In this document: positions 34,013 to 43,359 of the stretch, one piece after another
Numbering within the stretch: the first letter of the stretch is position 1
How the letters are laid out: the number at the start of each line of letters is the position of its first letter
Translations under genes and position numbers: made by a program
Notes under the pieces: generated by a model
The model's database searches: none
What the model was told of the DNA's origin: nothing
The model's input: the letters and a program-made list of their open reading frames with translations, nothing else
Assembly (NCBI RefSeq): GCF_014138285.1
Contig: NZ_JACGXN010000002.1
Span: 1-64,000 of the forward strand
Origin: Phyllobacterium myrsinacearum
GTDB taxonomy: Bacteria > Pseudomonadota > Alphaproteobacteria > Rhizobiales > Rhizobiaceae
Direction of reading: 5' to 3'
Length of the DNA stretch: 64,000 nt

Positions 34013-35425
34013 GTGACATCGAAGACGACATTAAACGCGAAGAACCTCGAAGCACTTGGCACTGAACGACTTGCCGCATTGCTGATTGAAATCAGCACGG
34101 GCAGCGCCGCAAGCAAGCGGCGTCTGCGCATTGAACTTGCGGGAACGCAAAGCAGCGAAGAGGTAATTCGGGAAATCACCAAGAGACTGGCTGCCATCGA
34201 CAGGTCACGTTCAAAAATAGGATGGCGGCAGGTCAAAACCCTGAAGAAGGACCTCGAAACGCAGTGGAAGGTCATAACGGATACAATTGCCCCCAGCAAT
34301 CCAGCCGAAGCATTGGAGGTCATGTGGCGTTTTATGGACCTTGCCAGTTCCGTGCTCGCGCGTACCGCAGACACAAACGGAACGCTTTTGACTGTGTTTC
34401 GCTTGGCATGCACGGATCTCGGGACAATCGCGATCAAAACAAACCCTGATCAAGCAGCACTTGCTGATCGCGCGTTTAGTGCCCTCCACAACAACGAGTA
34501 TGGACAATATGAAGGCCTTATTCCCGCGCTCAGTCAGGCACTGCAAAGACAAGGCATGGATCACCTCAAATCGTTATTTATCGCGGAATTGAATGCGTTG
34601 AAGAGAGCGGCGGCCAATAACAGTCGGCGGGTGTCATATGCCGATAGTCTCGAACAACGCAGGCATGAAGCAGCGGTTCGAACATCCCTGCGGCAGATTG
34701 CAGATGCTCAGGGCGACGTGGACGCCTTCATAGAAACATACGGCGACGATGGGACCAGTCCTCTCGTCACCGTGGAGATCGCAAGCCGGCTCCTTGCGGC
34801 GGGGCGATCGCGTGAAGCCTTGGATTCATTGGAACGCGCCGACCGGGTAGCGGGCGAACCACTGCCGGTTGAATGGGAGTCCATTTATGCCGATACGTTG
34901 GAAAAACTCGAACGCAAAGACGATGCCCAAACATTGCGATGGCGGTGGTTTGAACGGAACCTTACCGGAGAACATCTTCGCGCCTTTCTCAAGCGTCTGC
35001 CGGATTTCGACGACATGGAAGCGGAGGAAAAAGCCCTGTCCTATGTTATCGCCTATCCCGACGCGCATCAGGCCCTGCGCTTCCTTTTGACATGGCCCGA
35101 TCTGGAAAAAGCGGCACGGTTCATCATCTCCAGAGAGGCAGAGCTGAATGGCGGCGACCATGAACTTCTGAGCCTTGCCGCCGATACGCTTCGGGACAGT
35201 TTTCCCATGGCATCAACCATCGCGCTCCGAACGATGATCGATTTCACGCTGGGTTGGAACCGGGCCGCGCGATACAGGCACGCGGCGCGCCAATTGACAG
35301 AACTCGAGACAATATCAGCGGAGATCGCTGATTTTGGTTCAGCCTTGTCTCATGACGCCTACACCGCAAAGTTGAGAATTCAGCACAGAACAAAGATCAG
35401 GTTTTGGAAACTCCGGAGATTTTGA
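34013..35425 (+). CDS. DUF6880 family protein
   Basis: The 470-residue protein from GTG 34013 (the frame stays open up to 33959) matches the family recalled as DUF6880: TLNAKNLEALGTERLAALLIEISTGSAASKRRLRIELAG at the N terminus, a repeat-rich helical body with TPR-like pairs (ASRLLAAGRSREALDSLERA), and IQHRTKIRFWKL at the C terminus. It is alpha-helical and cytoplasmic, with no enzymatic motif. Function is unknown. It stands alone downstream of the LysR gene. Confidence 0.72.
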   Translation: MTSKTTLNAKNLEALGTERLAALLIEISTGSAASKRRLRIELAGTQSSEEVIREITKRLAAIDRSRSKIGWRQVKTLKKDLETQWKVITDTIAPSNPAEALEVMWRFMDLASSVLARTADTNGTLLTVFRLACTDLGTIAIKTNPDQAALADRAFSALHNNEYGQYEGLIPALSQALQRQGMDHLKSLFIAELNALKRAAANNSRRVSYADSLEQRRHEAAVRTSLRQIADAQGDVDAFIETYGDDGTSPLVTVEIASRLLAAGRSREALDSLERADRVAGEPLPVEWESIYADTLEKLERKDDAQTLRWRWFERNLTGEHLRAFLKRLPDFDDMEAEEKALSYVIAYPDAHQALRFLLTWPDLEKAARFIISREAELNGGDHELLSLAADTLRDSFPMASTIALRTMIDFTLGWNRAARYRHAARQLTELETISAEIADFGSALSHDAYTAKLRIQHRTKIRFWKLRRF

Positions 35426-35722
35426 GAAAGCGCAACGTACCTTTGATAACGTCCTTTTGGCATCGGCGTTTGACTGTGCTCCCCGAGATGAAACAGGAGC
35501 GCGCCGCTCTCGAAAATCGAGAGGTCGACGTAACTCAATCTACACTGACCCCAAACCTTATTTCCAACCACTATCACACAGGTTTATTGAATGTCAGCCA
35601 AGTGATTGGCTAAAAAGCTCGGCGGTTATCATACGGTCAAGTCGGATGCCTCTTCTGGCCGACGTTTGAACATGTGTGGCAAGCCAGATATTTAAACGGC
35701 ATTAAAAATGATGGAGCGGTTG
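35426..35722. other. intergenic region
   Basis: Just under 300 bp between the DUF6880 gene and the next gene. I see no conserved RNA, dyad or intact small gene here. Confidence 0.4.
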
Positions 35723-36100
35723 ATGCCTTGGGCTGTTAAATTTCACGGAAAGAATTTCATGCTCGATGACGCGTTTGATCCCGATTACGAAAGCGAATTC
35801 AAGCACGCATTGAGTGACCGTGACGAGGTGCCGGGTTCGGTATCGATTGTATTCCACGGCAATGGCGCAATCGAGGATATTACGTTCAAGGAGTCGGATG
35901 ATCCCGATGCCCTGCCCTTTACAGGTGTCCACGGCAAGCATCCGGAACTTGGAGAGACATACATTTTTCATGGTACTCCGGACGATGGAGATGGCCAGGT
36001 GATAGTGCTCTACGAAAATGTCAAGGTTGCGGAACCCGCGTTTAACGAGAAGAGATTTCCCCTCAAGCGAACAACGCGAAAACTGACCCGAAAAACGTGA
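35723..36100 (+). CDS. hypothetical protein (125 aa)
   Basis: From ATG 35723 (GGAG site 6 bases upstream; two other in-frame ATGs lie just before) the protein is acidic and soluble with a basic tail (PLKRTTRKLTRKT). Motifs such as VKFHGKNFMLDDAFDPDYESEF and ETYIFHGTPDDGDGQVIVLYENV are not linked to a family I know. No signal peptide. Confidence 0.55.
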   Translation: MPWAVKFHGKNFMLDDAFDPDYESEFKHALSDRDEVPGSVSIVFHGNGAIEDITFKESDDPDALPFTGVHGKHPELGETYIFHGTPDDGDGQVIVLYENVKVAEPAFNEKRFPLKRTTRKLTRKT

Positions 36101-36288
36101 AACGGTACCACAGGGCTGACGATGCCGCCCTTACCTGCGCTGGTTAGGTCGCGACACAATTTGGGATGTTCTCTTGTCCGCTTCGCGCATGGCGCTCTTG
36201 TGACCCATCATTTCATCGCCCTTATGTTTTATTGAACGAAGGGTACAAGACGGCCACCTCGCCGGGAATGGCATTCGAATTAATCTGC

Positions 36289-36453
36289 TTAGCGCATTGA
36301 ATCATCACTGTTGGGGTATCGGTCGCTGCTCACACGATTACGCATTTGCCAGCCAGGCGGTCTTTCACTGCGCAGCTGCATTGCAACAGCGATTACAGCG
36401 CCCAACAGAATTGGACCGCCTACAAGAGCAAATACCCATAGAATGTCTTCCAT
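36289..36453 (-). CDS. small membrane protein (54 aa)
   Basis: MEDILWVFALVGGPILLGAV forms one transmembrane helix, followed by a polar tail (MQLRSERPPGWQMRNRVSSD). It starts by overlapping the stop of the upstream 48-aa gene by one base (TGATG), so the pair is translationally coupled. Small membrane proteins of this kind are common in general stress loci of Hyphomicrobiales. Confidence 0.6.
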   Translation of the reverse strand: MEDILWVFALVGGPILLGAVIAVAMQLRSERPPGWQMRNRVSSDRYPNSDDSMR

Positions 36454-36599
36454 CACTGCGTTCCTTCCCCGGTTGACTGGTCAAGTGCATGCGGAGCTGG
36501 TTTTCCTCGTGACGGCTCGTTAATGGGCACGAGCCAAAAGAATGCGGCTAAGCCTATGATGAGGACGGCAACTCCAATGAGTATTGGCTGTGTACGCAT
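36453..36599 (-). CDS. small membrane protein (48 aa)
   Basis: ATG 36599 has a strong GGAGG ribosome site. The protein MRTQPILIGVAVLIIGLAAF... has one hydrophobic helix and a polar C terminus. It is the first gene of a two-gene operon divergent from katE. An EcfG-like promoter precedes it (36622-36646). Function unknown; a stress-related role is inferred from that promoter and its neighbours. Confidence 0.65.
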   Translation of the reverse strand: MRTQPILIGVAVLIIGLAAFFWLVPINEPSRGKPAPHALDQSTGEGTQ

Positions 36600-36621
36600 T
36601 TGTGCCTCCGGTTTTACCGAT

Positions 36622-36646
36622 AACCGTGAGAAGCCAAGATGGTTCC
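36622..36646 (-). promoter_or_regulatory. EcfG-like general stress promoter for the small membrane operon
   Basis: On the minus strand GGAAC (36646-36642) is followed after 16 bases by GGTT (36625-36622), close to the EcfG consensus GGAAC-N16/17-CGTT. It lies 23 bp upstream of the ATG at 36599. Confidence 0.5.
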
Positions 36647-36698
36647 AGAAACATTGCCGCGACAGCGCAACAGATAGTTCTGTTTGTACGTGCAATCA

Positions 36699-36723
36699 GG
36701 AACCATCCCCTCCATCCGTCGTT
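36699..36723 (+). promoter_or_regulatory. EcfG-type general stress promoter of katE
   Basis: GGAAC (36699-36703), a 16-base spacer and CGTT (36720-36723) match exactly the consensus of promoters read by the alphaproteobacterial general stress sigma factor EcfG. It lies 35 bp upstream of the katE start codon. Confidence 0.7.
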
Positions 36724-36758
36724 AGAATTGTATTCGATCAAGCGCGGAGGATTTTCCC

Positions 36759-38849
36759 ATGACCAGCACATTCGAAACGGATAAAGGTAATGGCGGTGAG
36801 ACACATCAGCATGTTCCCGAGAAAGGTCCTCACGAGACCGCGGATCATCTGACCACAAATCAGGGCATTCGCGTCACTGACAATCAGAACAGTCTCAGAT
36901 CCGGCGAACGTGGGCCAACACTCCTGGAGGATTTCGTTCTTCGCGAAAAGATCTTTCACTTTGACCACGAGCGCATTCCAGAACGCATTGTTCACGCACG
37001 GGGCTCGGCTGCGCACGGATACTTCGAACTCTATGAGTCATTGGCTGACATTACAAAAGCCGACCTGTTTCAGCGAGCAGGTGAAAAAACACCGCTGTTT
37101 ACGCGATTTTCCACCGTTGCAGGTGGCGCGGGTTCCGTTGACACCCCTCGCGACGTGAGGGGATTTGCCGTCAAATTCTATACCAAGGAGGGAAACTGGG
37201 ATCTCGTTGGCAATAACATTCCCGTATTCTTCATTCAGGATGCCATCAAGTTTCCGGATTTGGTCCATGCGGTAAAGATGGAAGCTGATCGCGCATTTCC
37301 GCAAGCTGGCAGTGCGCATGATACGTTCTGGGATTGGGCGTCTCTCATGCCGGAAACGACCCACATGTTGATGTGGGCCATGTCTGATCGCACTATCCCC
37401 CGGTCGCTGCGGATGATGGAAGGATTTGGCATCCACACCTTCCGTCTCGTCAACGCAAAAGGCAAATCCACGTTTGTCAAATTCCACTGGAAGCCAAAGC
37501 TTGGTCTTCAGTCGACCGTTTGGGATGAAGCATTGAAGCTTCAGGCAGCAGACAACGATTATCATCGCCGCGATCTGTGGGAATCCATACATTCCGGCAA
37601 CTACCCCGAATGGGAACTCGGTCTCCAGCTGTTCGATCAGGAATTCGCCGACGCTCAGCCTTATGACGTGCTGGATGCCACGAAACTCATTCCCGAAGAA
37701 GTCATTCCAATCAGGCTGGTCGGGCGTATGGTTCTCGACCGCAACCCGGACAATTTCTTTGCGGAAACCGAGCAGGCCGCGTATTGCCCTGCCAATATTG
37801 TTCCTGGAGTAGATTTCTCCAATGATCCCCTGCTGCAAGGCAGGCTCTTCAGTTATCTGGATACGCAAAAATCCCGCCTCGGAACGGCAAACTTCCATCA
37901 GTTGCCGATCAATGCACCGAAATGTCCCGTCATGAACTTTCAACGTGATGGCCAGATGCAGATGAACGTTCCGAAGGGACGTGCCAATTACGAGCCCAAC
38001 AGTCTCTCCGACCACAACGAGGAAGGTGGTCCGCGTGAATGTCCGGTAACGGGATTCAGTACATTCGAAGGACGGTCTGAGCACGGCGAACAGGGTGACA
38101 AGCTGCGCATTCGCGCCGAACTGTTTGCCGATCATTACAGTCAGGCACGGCTGTTCTGGCATTCGCAACAGCCCGCAGAACAAGCTCATATAGCGTCGTC
38201 GTTTGTTTTCGAGTTGTCGAAGGTGGTTCTTGCGCAGGTCCCCCCGCGGATGGTCGCTAACCTGCGCAACGTCGACGAGAATCTGGCAAAACGCGTCGCA
38301 GACGGGCTTGGCATAGAGCTTCCGAAAAAAAATGCAGCGGCGCGGACACCTGTCGATATGGCTCCCTCGCCTGCCCTGAGTATCCATGCGAATATGAAGG
38401 GGACACTGGTTGGCCGCACGATTGCGGTGCTTATAGCAGATGGGACAGACGCTGCTGCTCTGACAACACTCGGAAAATCAATCGAGAAAGCCGGAGCCAA
38501 GTGCGCACTCATCGCTCTAAAGATCGGTGGCGCAACATTGTCCGATGGCAAGAAAATCAAAGCGGATGGTCAATTGCAGGGATCGCCGTCGCAGCTGTTT
38601 GATGCGGTAGCGGTTCTAACTACAAAAACCGCGACGGAAAAGCTCGCAAAGGAAGGGGCAGCTGTTCAATGGGTTATGGACGCCTTCGGACATCTCAAAG
38701 CGATCGGCTTCACTGCCGACTCCAAGGCGCTGCTTGATAAGGCTGGCGTTACTCCTGATGAAGGCGTGATGGACATTGCCACGGGGTTCGTGGAAGCGGC
38801 TTCCAAACGATACTGGGCTCGCGAACCAAGCATACGCAACTTGGCATGA
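36759..38849 (+). CDS. katE: large-subunit catalase (HPII type)
   Basis: Catalase HPII splits hydrogen peroxide with haem in a cytoplasmic tetramer. The 696-residue protein has the catalytic His in [13 protein letters not shown], the Asn in [19 protein letters not shown] and the proximal haem Tyr in [14 protein letters not shown]. The C-terminal ~150 residues ([20 protein letters not shown] ...) form the extra flavodoxin/DJ-1-like domain found only in large catalases. A GGAGG ribosome site precedes the ATG, and an EcfG-type promoter lies just upstream, which predicts control by the general stress response. Confidence 0.95.
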   Translation: MTSTFETDKGNGGETHQHVPEKGPHETADHLTTNQGIRVTDNQNSLRSGERGPTLLEDFVLREKIFHFDHERIPERIVHARGSAAHGYFELYESLADITKADLFQRAGEKTPLFTRFSTVAGGAGSVDTPRDVRGFAVKFYTKEGNWDLVGNNIPVFFIQDAIKFPDLVHAVKMEADRAFPQAGSAHDTFWDWASLMPETTHMLMWAMSDRTIPRSLRMMEGFGIHTFRLVNAKGKSTFVKFHWKPKLGLQSTVWDEALKLQAADNDYHRRDLWESIHSGNYPEWELGLQLFDQEFADAQPYDVLDATKLIPEEVIPIRLVGRMVLDRNPDNFFAETEQAAYCPANIVPGVDFSNDPLLQGRLFSYLDTQKSRLGTANFHQLPINAPKCPVMNFQRDGQMQMNVPKGRANYEPNSLSDHNEEGGPRECPVTGFSTFEGRSEHGEQGDKLRIRAELFADHYSQARLFWHSQQPAEQAHIASSFVFELSKVVLAQVPPRMVANLRNVDENLAKRVADGLGIELPKKNAAARTPVDMAPSPALSIHANMKGTLVGRTIAVLIADGTDAAALTTLGKSIEKAGAKCALIALKIGGATLSDGKKIKADGQLQGSPSQLFDAVAVLTTKTATEKLAKEGAAVQWVMDAFGHLKAIGFTADSKALLDKAGVTPDEGVMDIATGFVEAASKRYWAREPSIRNLA

Positions 38850-38966
38850 ACCGGCTCGGCAACGTTATGGACTGCGTTGCCGGAAATGCTGGCAAGTTTT
38901 TGAATAAAGCGGACACTTTGAGACGTGGCCAGTTGGCGACCAACTCAACTTCACTCCAGTGGAGAG

Positions 38967-39353
38967 CTAGCGGCTGTTTGGATTTTCGATTTTCGGATCA
39001 CGTTTGCGGGTGTAACCATCGATGCGTGGAAGCTCATCGGCAAACTCGATCCACGGCAGTCGCATTTTCCAGTAGCCGTGAGCATGCGGCTGGAACCGTT
39101 CCGGATGATCGAAGAAGCCAATTGTAACATAATACTCATCCGGTATTCCCTCATCGCAGTAACCGATCGAGGAACCACACCGGCCGCAGAAACTCCGGGT
39201 TACTCCAGACGTCTTCGAGAAAGTTTTTGGCTCCCCTCTTGTTATTTTGAATTGGTTGGGACGGTAGCCTACCCAGATCGTCAGAGGTCCACCAATTGCC
39301 TGCCGGCAATCATCATCGTGATCGTAGTTGATCCAGAACGGCTCGCCACGCAT
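38967..39353 (-). CDS. GFA-family (glutathione-dependent formaldehyde-activating-like) domain
   Basis: The 128 residues contain SFCGRCGSSIGYC, the second zinc-Cys cluster of the GFA/CENP-V domain. The first cluster (TAACFCGDIRAEM) lies upstream of this ATG in the same frame, and no ATG, GTG or TTG lies between it and the preceding VOC domain. The true product is therefore probably the C-terminal half of a VOC-GFA fusion that starts at 39826 and is now interrupted by a frameshift. Zinc-dependent thiol-adduct chemistry is typical of the family; the substrate is unknown. Confidence 0.6.
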   Translation of the reverse strand: MRGEPFWINYDHDDDCRQAIGGPLTIWVGYRPNQFKITRGEPKTFSKTSGVTRSFCGRCGSSIGYCDEGIPDEYYVTIGFFDHPERFQPHAHGYWKMRLPWIEFADELPRIDGYTRKRDPKIENPNSR

Positions 39354-39449
39354 CTCGGCCCGTATGTCACCACAAAAACAAGCAGCCGTCTCAATACGCG
39401 GTTCACCATTTTCAACCCTGGCCCCGACCGGAAAATGCTCCGGAATTGC

Positions 39450-39826
39450 CCCACGGTAGACGGCTTCTATGTTGTTGCCGTCCGGATCGAGAACGAAGGC
39501 AGCATAGTAACTTGTGAGATGCCCTTCTGAGGGATCGCGCAGTCCGGGCGGCCCATTGTCGGTTCCCCTGCCAACATGGCTGCGGCGTAAAAAGCATCGA
39601 CCTGCGCCCGATCCTTGGCCGCGAACGCCGTGTGTTGCCTGACACCATGCGGATGAAAGCGATCAATCCAGAAGATGGCGAATTCTATGCCATACCCGAT
39701 ACCGTCAGTACCCGCATTGTCAGGCATTTGCATGACCCGGCGCAAACCCAATGCTGCCAGAGCAGCGTCATAGAAGACGGCGGAACGACTAACATCAGCA
39801 ACGCCGATTCCAGTGTGATCAATCAT
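39450..39826 (-). pseudogene. VOC/glyoxalase domain, frameshifted, originally fused to the GFA domain
   Basis: Frame one starts MIDHTGIGVADVSRSAVFYD and runs to GEPTMGRP, a glyoxalase-like VOC domain. After a single-base loss near 39545-39550 it continues in a second frame as LRDPSEGHLTSYYAAFVLDP, then DGNNIEAVYRG, the usual VOC ending. That second frame then runs without a stop into the GFA domain. Metal-binding His and Glu positions are present. One missing base could be a real mutation or a sequencing error. Confidence 0.7.
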
Positions 39827-39862
39827 GATGCTTCCTGCATTGAATTGAGAGCCCAGCTCCGC

Positions 39863-41095
39863 CTACCCATGTTCGAGGCGACGCATGACTGGCGTTACCG
39901 CTATCCCATGCAAAATGACGGACATCAAAACGACGAGCGAAACAGTCAGCCAAAGGATATCCGAACGGACAAAACTGGCTTGGCCCACCGCATAAGCAAG
40001 ATAATAGAATGACCCTAGGCCACGAATGCCAAAGAATGAAATGATCGCTTTTTCTTTGCCGGAAATTTGACTGCCAATCAAACCGATCCAGCCAGCCAAT
40101 GGGCGCACGAGGAAGATAATTGCCAGCGCAGCGATAACGATCTTCCAATTCAACGCACCGAATACGGATCCTTCGGCAATAGCCGCGCCGAAACACACCA
40201 AAACCACCATCATCAGCAGTCTCTCAATCTGCTCGGCGAAATCATGCAGGCTCGCATGGTAACCGCTATCGCGTTCGGCCGCCCGCAGCGTCAAAGCAGT
40301 GACAAAAACACCAACGAAACCATAGCCATGTGCCATTTCAATGAGACCGTAGCTCAGGCATGTAATGCCCAGCACGACAAACCCGTCACCCGTTCGCGCC
40401 AGCGCTGCCCGCTTCGGCAAATGAAATGTCAGATATCCGAGCAGTTTTCCTGTCACCCATCCAAGCCCTGCACCGGCAACTAAGCGCCAGAAGACATCAA
40501 AAAGCAGCCAATCGGAAAGCCAGGGTTTTCCCGTTGTCGAGGACAGGGCAACAGCAACTGCCAAGTGTACAAACGGAAAACTCAACCCATCGTTCAGGCC
40601 AGCTTCAGAGGTGAGCGCAAAACGCACCTCACTTTTCTCTCCGGACTGAGGAGGACCAACTTGAATGTCGCTTGCCAATACTGGATCAGTCGGAGCCAAT
40701 GCTGCCCCCAACAGTAAAGCTGATGCGGAGCCAAGCCCGAGAAAACCCCAGCCGAGCACGGCAATTGCCCCAATCGTGAGCGGCATGGAAATGGCGAGCA
40801 GTCGCCATGTGGTGTTCCAGTTGCCCCAGCCAAACGGCCGGTCAATCTTAAGTCCCGCGCCCATTAATGAGATGATGACAACAAGTTCCGTCAGCTTCTC
40901 CGTGATATAGCGGCTGTCCAAAGGGTTCGATCCAACGACGGTCGAGAGCGGCGTCCAGACAAACACGGCACCGAATGCTATGCACACGATCGGCAAAGAC
41001 AGTGGAAACTCTCTCAGAACCATGGGAAGCCATGCCGTCAGCAGTACCACAAGCCCAAACAATGCAAGAAGAAGGACATAGGTTTCACTCGGCAT
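39863..41095 (-). CDS. cation:proton antiporter (CPA1/NhaP type)
   Basis: The 410-residue protein has about 11-12 hydrophobic helices. LLGAALAPTDPVLASD contains the Thr-Asp-Pro signature of CPA1 exchangers and LTSEAGLNDGLSFPFVHLA holds the Asn-Asp motif that binds the exchanged ions. FFGIRGLGSFYYLAYA, near the end, contains a conserved Arg. It probably exchanges sodium or potassium for protons across the inner membrane. It is clustered with katE and other stress genes. Confidence 0.92.
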   Translation of the reverse strand: MPSETYVLLLALFGLVVLLTAWLPMVLREFPLSLPIVCIAFGAVFVWTPLSTVVGSNPLDSRYITEKLTELVVIISLMGAGLKIDRPFGWGNWNTTWRLLAISMPLTIGAIAVLGWGFLGLGSASALLLGAALAPTDPVLASDIQVGPPQSGEKSEVRFALTSEAGLNDGLSFPFVHLAVAVALSSTTGKPWLSDWLLFDVFWRLVAGAGLGWVTGKLLGYLTFHLPKRAALARTGDGFVVLGITCLSYGLIEMAHGYGFVGVFVTALTLRAAERDSGYHASLHDFAEQIERLLMMVVLVCFGAAIAEGSVFGALNWKIVIAALAIIFLVRPLAGWIGLIGSQISGKEKAIISFFGIRGLGSFYYLAYAVGQASFVRSDILWLTVSLVVLMSVILHGIAVTPVMRRLEHG

Positions 41096-41151
41096 TCAAG
41101 TGAATATCCTGATGCCTCAGCTGGTCCGATATTGGATCGTTTTCCAACTTT

Positions 41152-41394
41152 TCAAGAATCGTCTGTGACATCGACTTCCGGTCTGTCATTGCCACCTGCA
41201 GACTCCTCATGCCAAGCTCCGTCAGCGGTCTGATAACTGATCTGAGCATCCTTTCCGCCGATTTGTTGCCGTGCGGCCGCACTTCTTGCTGCTTTCAACG
41301 CAGCGTCGTGGGAAGGAAATGTTTCCGACCAAACATCCGCCAGCCTGTAACCCCAGCCGCCATCATGCTCATCCACGTGATAGGTCAGATGCAT
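41152..41394 (-). CDS. DUF2188-family protein
   Basis: From ATG 41394 (AGGAGG site) the 80-residue protein has the DUF2188 pattern: a beta hairpin (GWGYRLADVWSETFPSHDAALKAA), then KDAQISYQTADGAWHEE. It is small and soluble, with an acidic tail. An EcfG-like promoter lies about 90-110 bp upstream (41480-41504), which places it in the general stress regulon by inference. No biochemical role is known for this family as far as I can recall. Confidence 0.75.
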   Translation of the reverse strand: MHLTYHVDEHDGGWGYRLADVWSETFPSHDAALKAARSAAARQQIGGKDAQISYQTADGAWHEESAGGNDRPEVDVTDDS

Positions 41395-41479
41395 ACTGCT
41401 TCCTCCTGATTTCGACACGTCGCCCCATGGTTTTGCACATGGGGTTCTCCAGATGTTGTTTTTTGCATCGCGAAAGAAG

Positions 41480-41504
41480 AACCGTCGAGCTCCGGAAAAG
41501 TTCC
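41480..41504 (-). promoter_or_regulatory. EcfG-like general stress promoter for the DUF2188 gene
   Basis: On the minus strand GGAAC (41504-41500), a 16-base spacer and GGTT (41483-41480) resemble the EcfG consensus, in the same form as the one at 36622-36646. Confidence 0.5.
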
Positions 41505-41686
41505 TGATCAGACAAGGCAATCATGGCATTGCCGGATAAAACCGAACTCGTCATTTGAACGCTCACGGCAGCGTGGAACCAAATGGACGTCAAAGTACTT
41601 TATTCAAAGCTGGGGAACGGACGCATCTGTTCTCTGACACTGAGGCAACAATGCCTCGGTAGATTGTAATCACGCAGGAGGTTTCT

Positions 41687-41764
41687 ATGGGACGCGGAAT
41701 TTTACTTTGGTTACTTGGAGTTCCACTTCCAATTATTCTTATCCTCTTTCTGTTCATGCGATAG
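41687..41764 (+). CDS. tiny membrane protein (25 aa)
   Basis: A strong CAGGAGG ribosome site precedes MGRGILLWLLGVPLPIIL..., almost entirely one transmembrane helix. It lies 9 bp before the 302-aa membrane protein gene and is likely co-transcribed. It may regulate or stabilise the larger membrane protein. Confidence 0.6.
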   Translation: MGRGILLWLLGVPLPIILILFLFMR

Positions 41765-41773
41765 GAGAGTGAT

Positions 41774-42682
41774 ATGTCTTTGACCGAACTCAACGCCGGA
41801 ACAAGCCCCGGCGCCGAATCCAATACGAGCGCCGTCAGTTGGGGACCGATTATTGCAGGTGCTGTCGCAGCTGTTTCAATCACGATACTCCTTACATTAT
41901 TGGGCTCGGGCTTTGGATTGACCATGGTCTCGCCCTGGGCTACCGAAGGCTCGTCAGCAGCAACCTTTGCGGTCTCCACTGCAATTGGCCTCATTGTCAT
42001 TCAGTGGATTTCAGCCGGGGTCGGCGGTTATCTGACAGGGCGTCTGAGGACCAAATGGTCTGGGGTCCATAATGACGAAATATACTTTCGCGATACGGCA
42101 CATGGTTTCATTGCCTGGGCATTGTCGACGTTGTTCATTGTAGCAGTCCTTGGATCAGCGATCACCTCAACCGTCAGTGGTGGCGTTCACACGGCGGCCA
42201 CGGTTGCTTCCGGGGCAGCGAGCGCTGCAACATCAGCTGCAGGATCAGCTTCCAACGATACGTCCGTGACCTACTTCGTTGACAGCTTGTTGAGACCATC
42301 GACAATACGGTCGGGTTCATCGGAGGGATCCGAAACTGCAACGTCCCAGGTCTCACGCATTTTGCTGAACGCGGCCGCCACCGGAACTCTTCCTGCGGAC
42401 GATCGCACCTATCTCGATCAAATTGTCGCCGCCCGCAGTGGTTTGTCAGAAGCAGACGCCAAAGCGCGTGTCGATGCAATTTTGACCCGCATTGACGCAG
42501 CGAAGACATCAGCGAAAGAAGCTGCTGACAAGGCCCGCAAAGTCGGCGCAACCACAGCGTTCATGGGAGCATTCTCGCTGCTGATTGGCGCATTCATCGC
42601 AAGCGTCGCTGCAGCCCTTGGCGGTAAACAGCGTGATGATGACGAAGAAACATACAGGTCCGCACAGGCACCGTATAAATAG
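41774..42682 (+). CDS. membrane protein of unknown function (302 aa)
   Basis: Transmembrane segments occur at about residues 22-45, 60-82, 108-135 and 265-290, with Ala/Ser/Gly-rich, repeat-like linkers and a coiled segment (DAAKTSAKEAADKARK). GAGAG ribosome signals precede the ATG. Such proteins are common in Hyphomicrobiales stress loci, but I know no function. It probably forms an operon with the 25-aa membrane protein and ends at the terminator 42707-42740. Confidence 0.7.
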   Translation: MSLTELNAGTSPGAESNTSAVSWGPIIAGAVAAVSITILLTLLGSGFGLTMVSPWATEGSSAATFAVSTAIGLIVIQWISAGVGGYLTGRLRTKWSGVHNDEIYFRDTAHGFIAWALSTLFIVAVLGSAITSTVSGGVHTAATVASGAASAATSAAGSASNDTSVTYFVDSLLRPSTIRSGSSEGSETATSQVSRILLNAAATGTLPADDRTYLDQIVAARSGLSEADAKARVDAILTRIDAAKTSAKEAADKARKVGATTAFMGAFSLLIGAFIASVAAALGGKQRDDDEETYRSAQAPYK

Positions 42683-42706
42683 TCAGGACCAAATGTCTAT
42701 TGACCT

Positions 42707-42740
42707 CCCGCTTGGCGCCACAGTGCCAAGCGGGTTTTTT
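42707..42740 (+). terminator. Rho-independent terminator
   Basis: CCCGCTTGGC and GCCAAGCGGG form a perfect 10-bp stem with an 8-base loop, followed by six T. It lies 24 bp after the stop of the membrane protein gene. Confidence 0.9.
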
Positions 42741-42899
42741 ATTTCTTCCCGGCTCAGCCTTCAGGAGGTTTGCGAGGTGAGTGCTCTTGCGCGCCAGTAT
42801 GTCCACAACATTGGTGACAACATCGGGCACTTTTTGAGTTTCATGAGTTCTCGGTGCTGCAGCCATGATCGCGCTAACCACCAAGCGTGACTGCATGAC

Positions 42900-42924
42900 C
42901 CCCCGCTCTGAGCGGGGGTTCGTT
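42900..42924. terminator. possible terminator hairpin between convergent genes
   Basis: CCCCCGCT-CTG-AGCGGGGG is an 8-bp stem with a TT-containing tail on the plus side and no U-run on the minus side. It may end transcription near the BA14K gene end; support is modest. Confidence 0.4.
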
Positions 42925-42945
42925 ATCGCTTATTTGCTTAATCGA

Positions 42946-43359
42946 TTATTGGCACTGGCGACGAGGGCCGCTGTTCGGCTGATAAGTATTGTCTGACGCT
43001 CTGTATGAACGATAGCGATTGTAGCAACTTTGCTCATGGGATCCTGCAGAATTGGCACGCGCCGCAGAGCTAAGCGCGCCGCCAATGATTGCGCCGGCTG
43101 CAAGACCACCAATCACCGCGCCTGCTCGATTATGGTGCCCTCTCCGCCAACCATGGCGAGAATGATGACGATCACCCCGCCAGCCATCATGACGTCCTCC
43201 GCGCCAGTTATTGTGGCGGCGGAAATGTCCACGATCACGGATTTGGACAATGTCCGCTTTGGGACCGCTAACGGTGCTAACTGTAGGAAATGCCTGAGCG
43301 GGAACGTAACTGGAGAAAGCCGTGGCCAGAGACAGGAATACAATTGCCAATCTTCTCAT
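42946..43359 (-). CDS. BA14K-family protein
   Basis: A signal peptide (LAIVFLSLATAFSSYVPAQA) leads into a His/Arg/Gly-rich segment, a short glycine-zipper-like helix (AGAVIGGLAAGAIIGGAL) and the C-terminal BA14K motif CYNRYRSYRASDNTYQP with a closing Cys. BA14K is the Brucella 14-kDa immunoreactive, lectin-like envelope protein family, restricted largely to Hyphomicrobiales. The product should be exported or anchored in the envelope. Confidence 0.88.
   Translation of the reverse strand: MRRLAIVFLSLATAFSSYVPAQAFPTVSTVSGPKADIVQIRDRGHFRRHNNWRGGRHDGWRGDRHHSRHGWRRGHHNRAGAVIGGLAAGAIIGGALSSAARANSAGSHEQSCYNRYRSYRASDNTYQPNSGPRRQCQ

Noticed and set aside
37038-38387. 449-codon minus-strand frame inside katE
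   Set aside because: It is an antisense artefact of the catalase gene, whose haem and catalytic motifs are plain.
41573-41620. GGAAC elements before the 25-aa membrane protein as a fourth EcfG promoter
   Set aside because: No CGTT or GGTT lies 16-17 bases downstream of either GGAAC.
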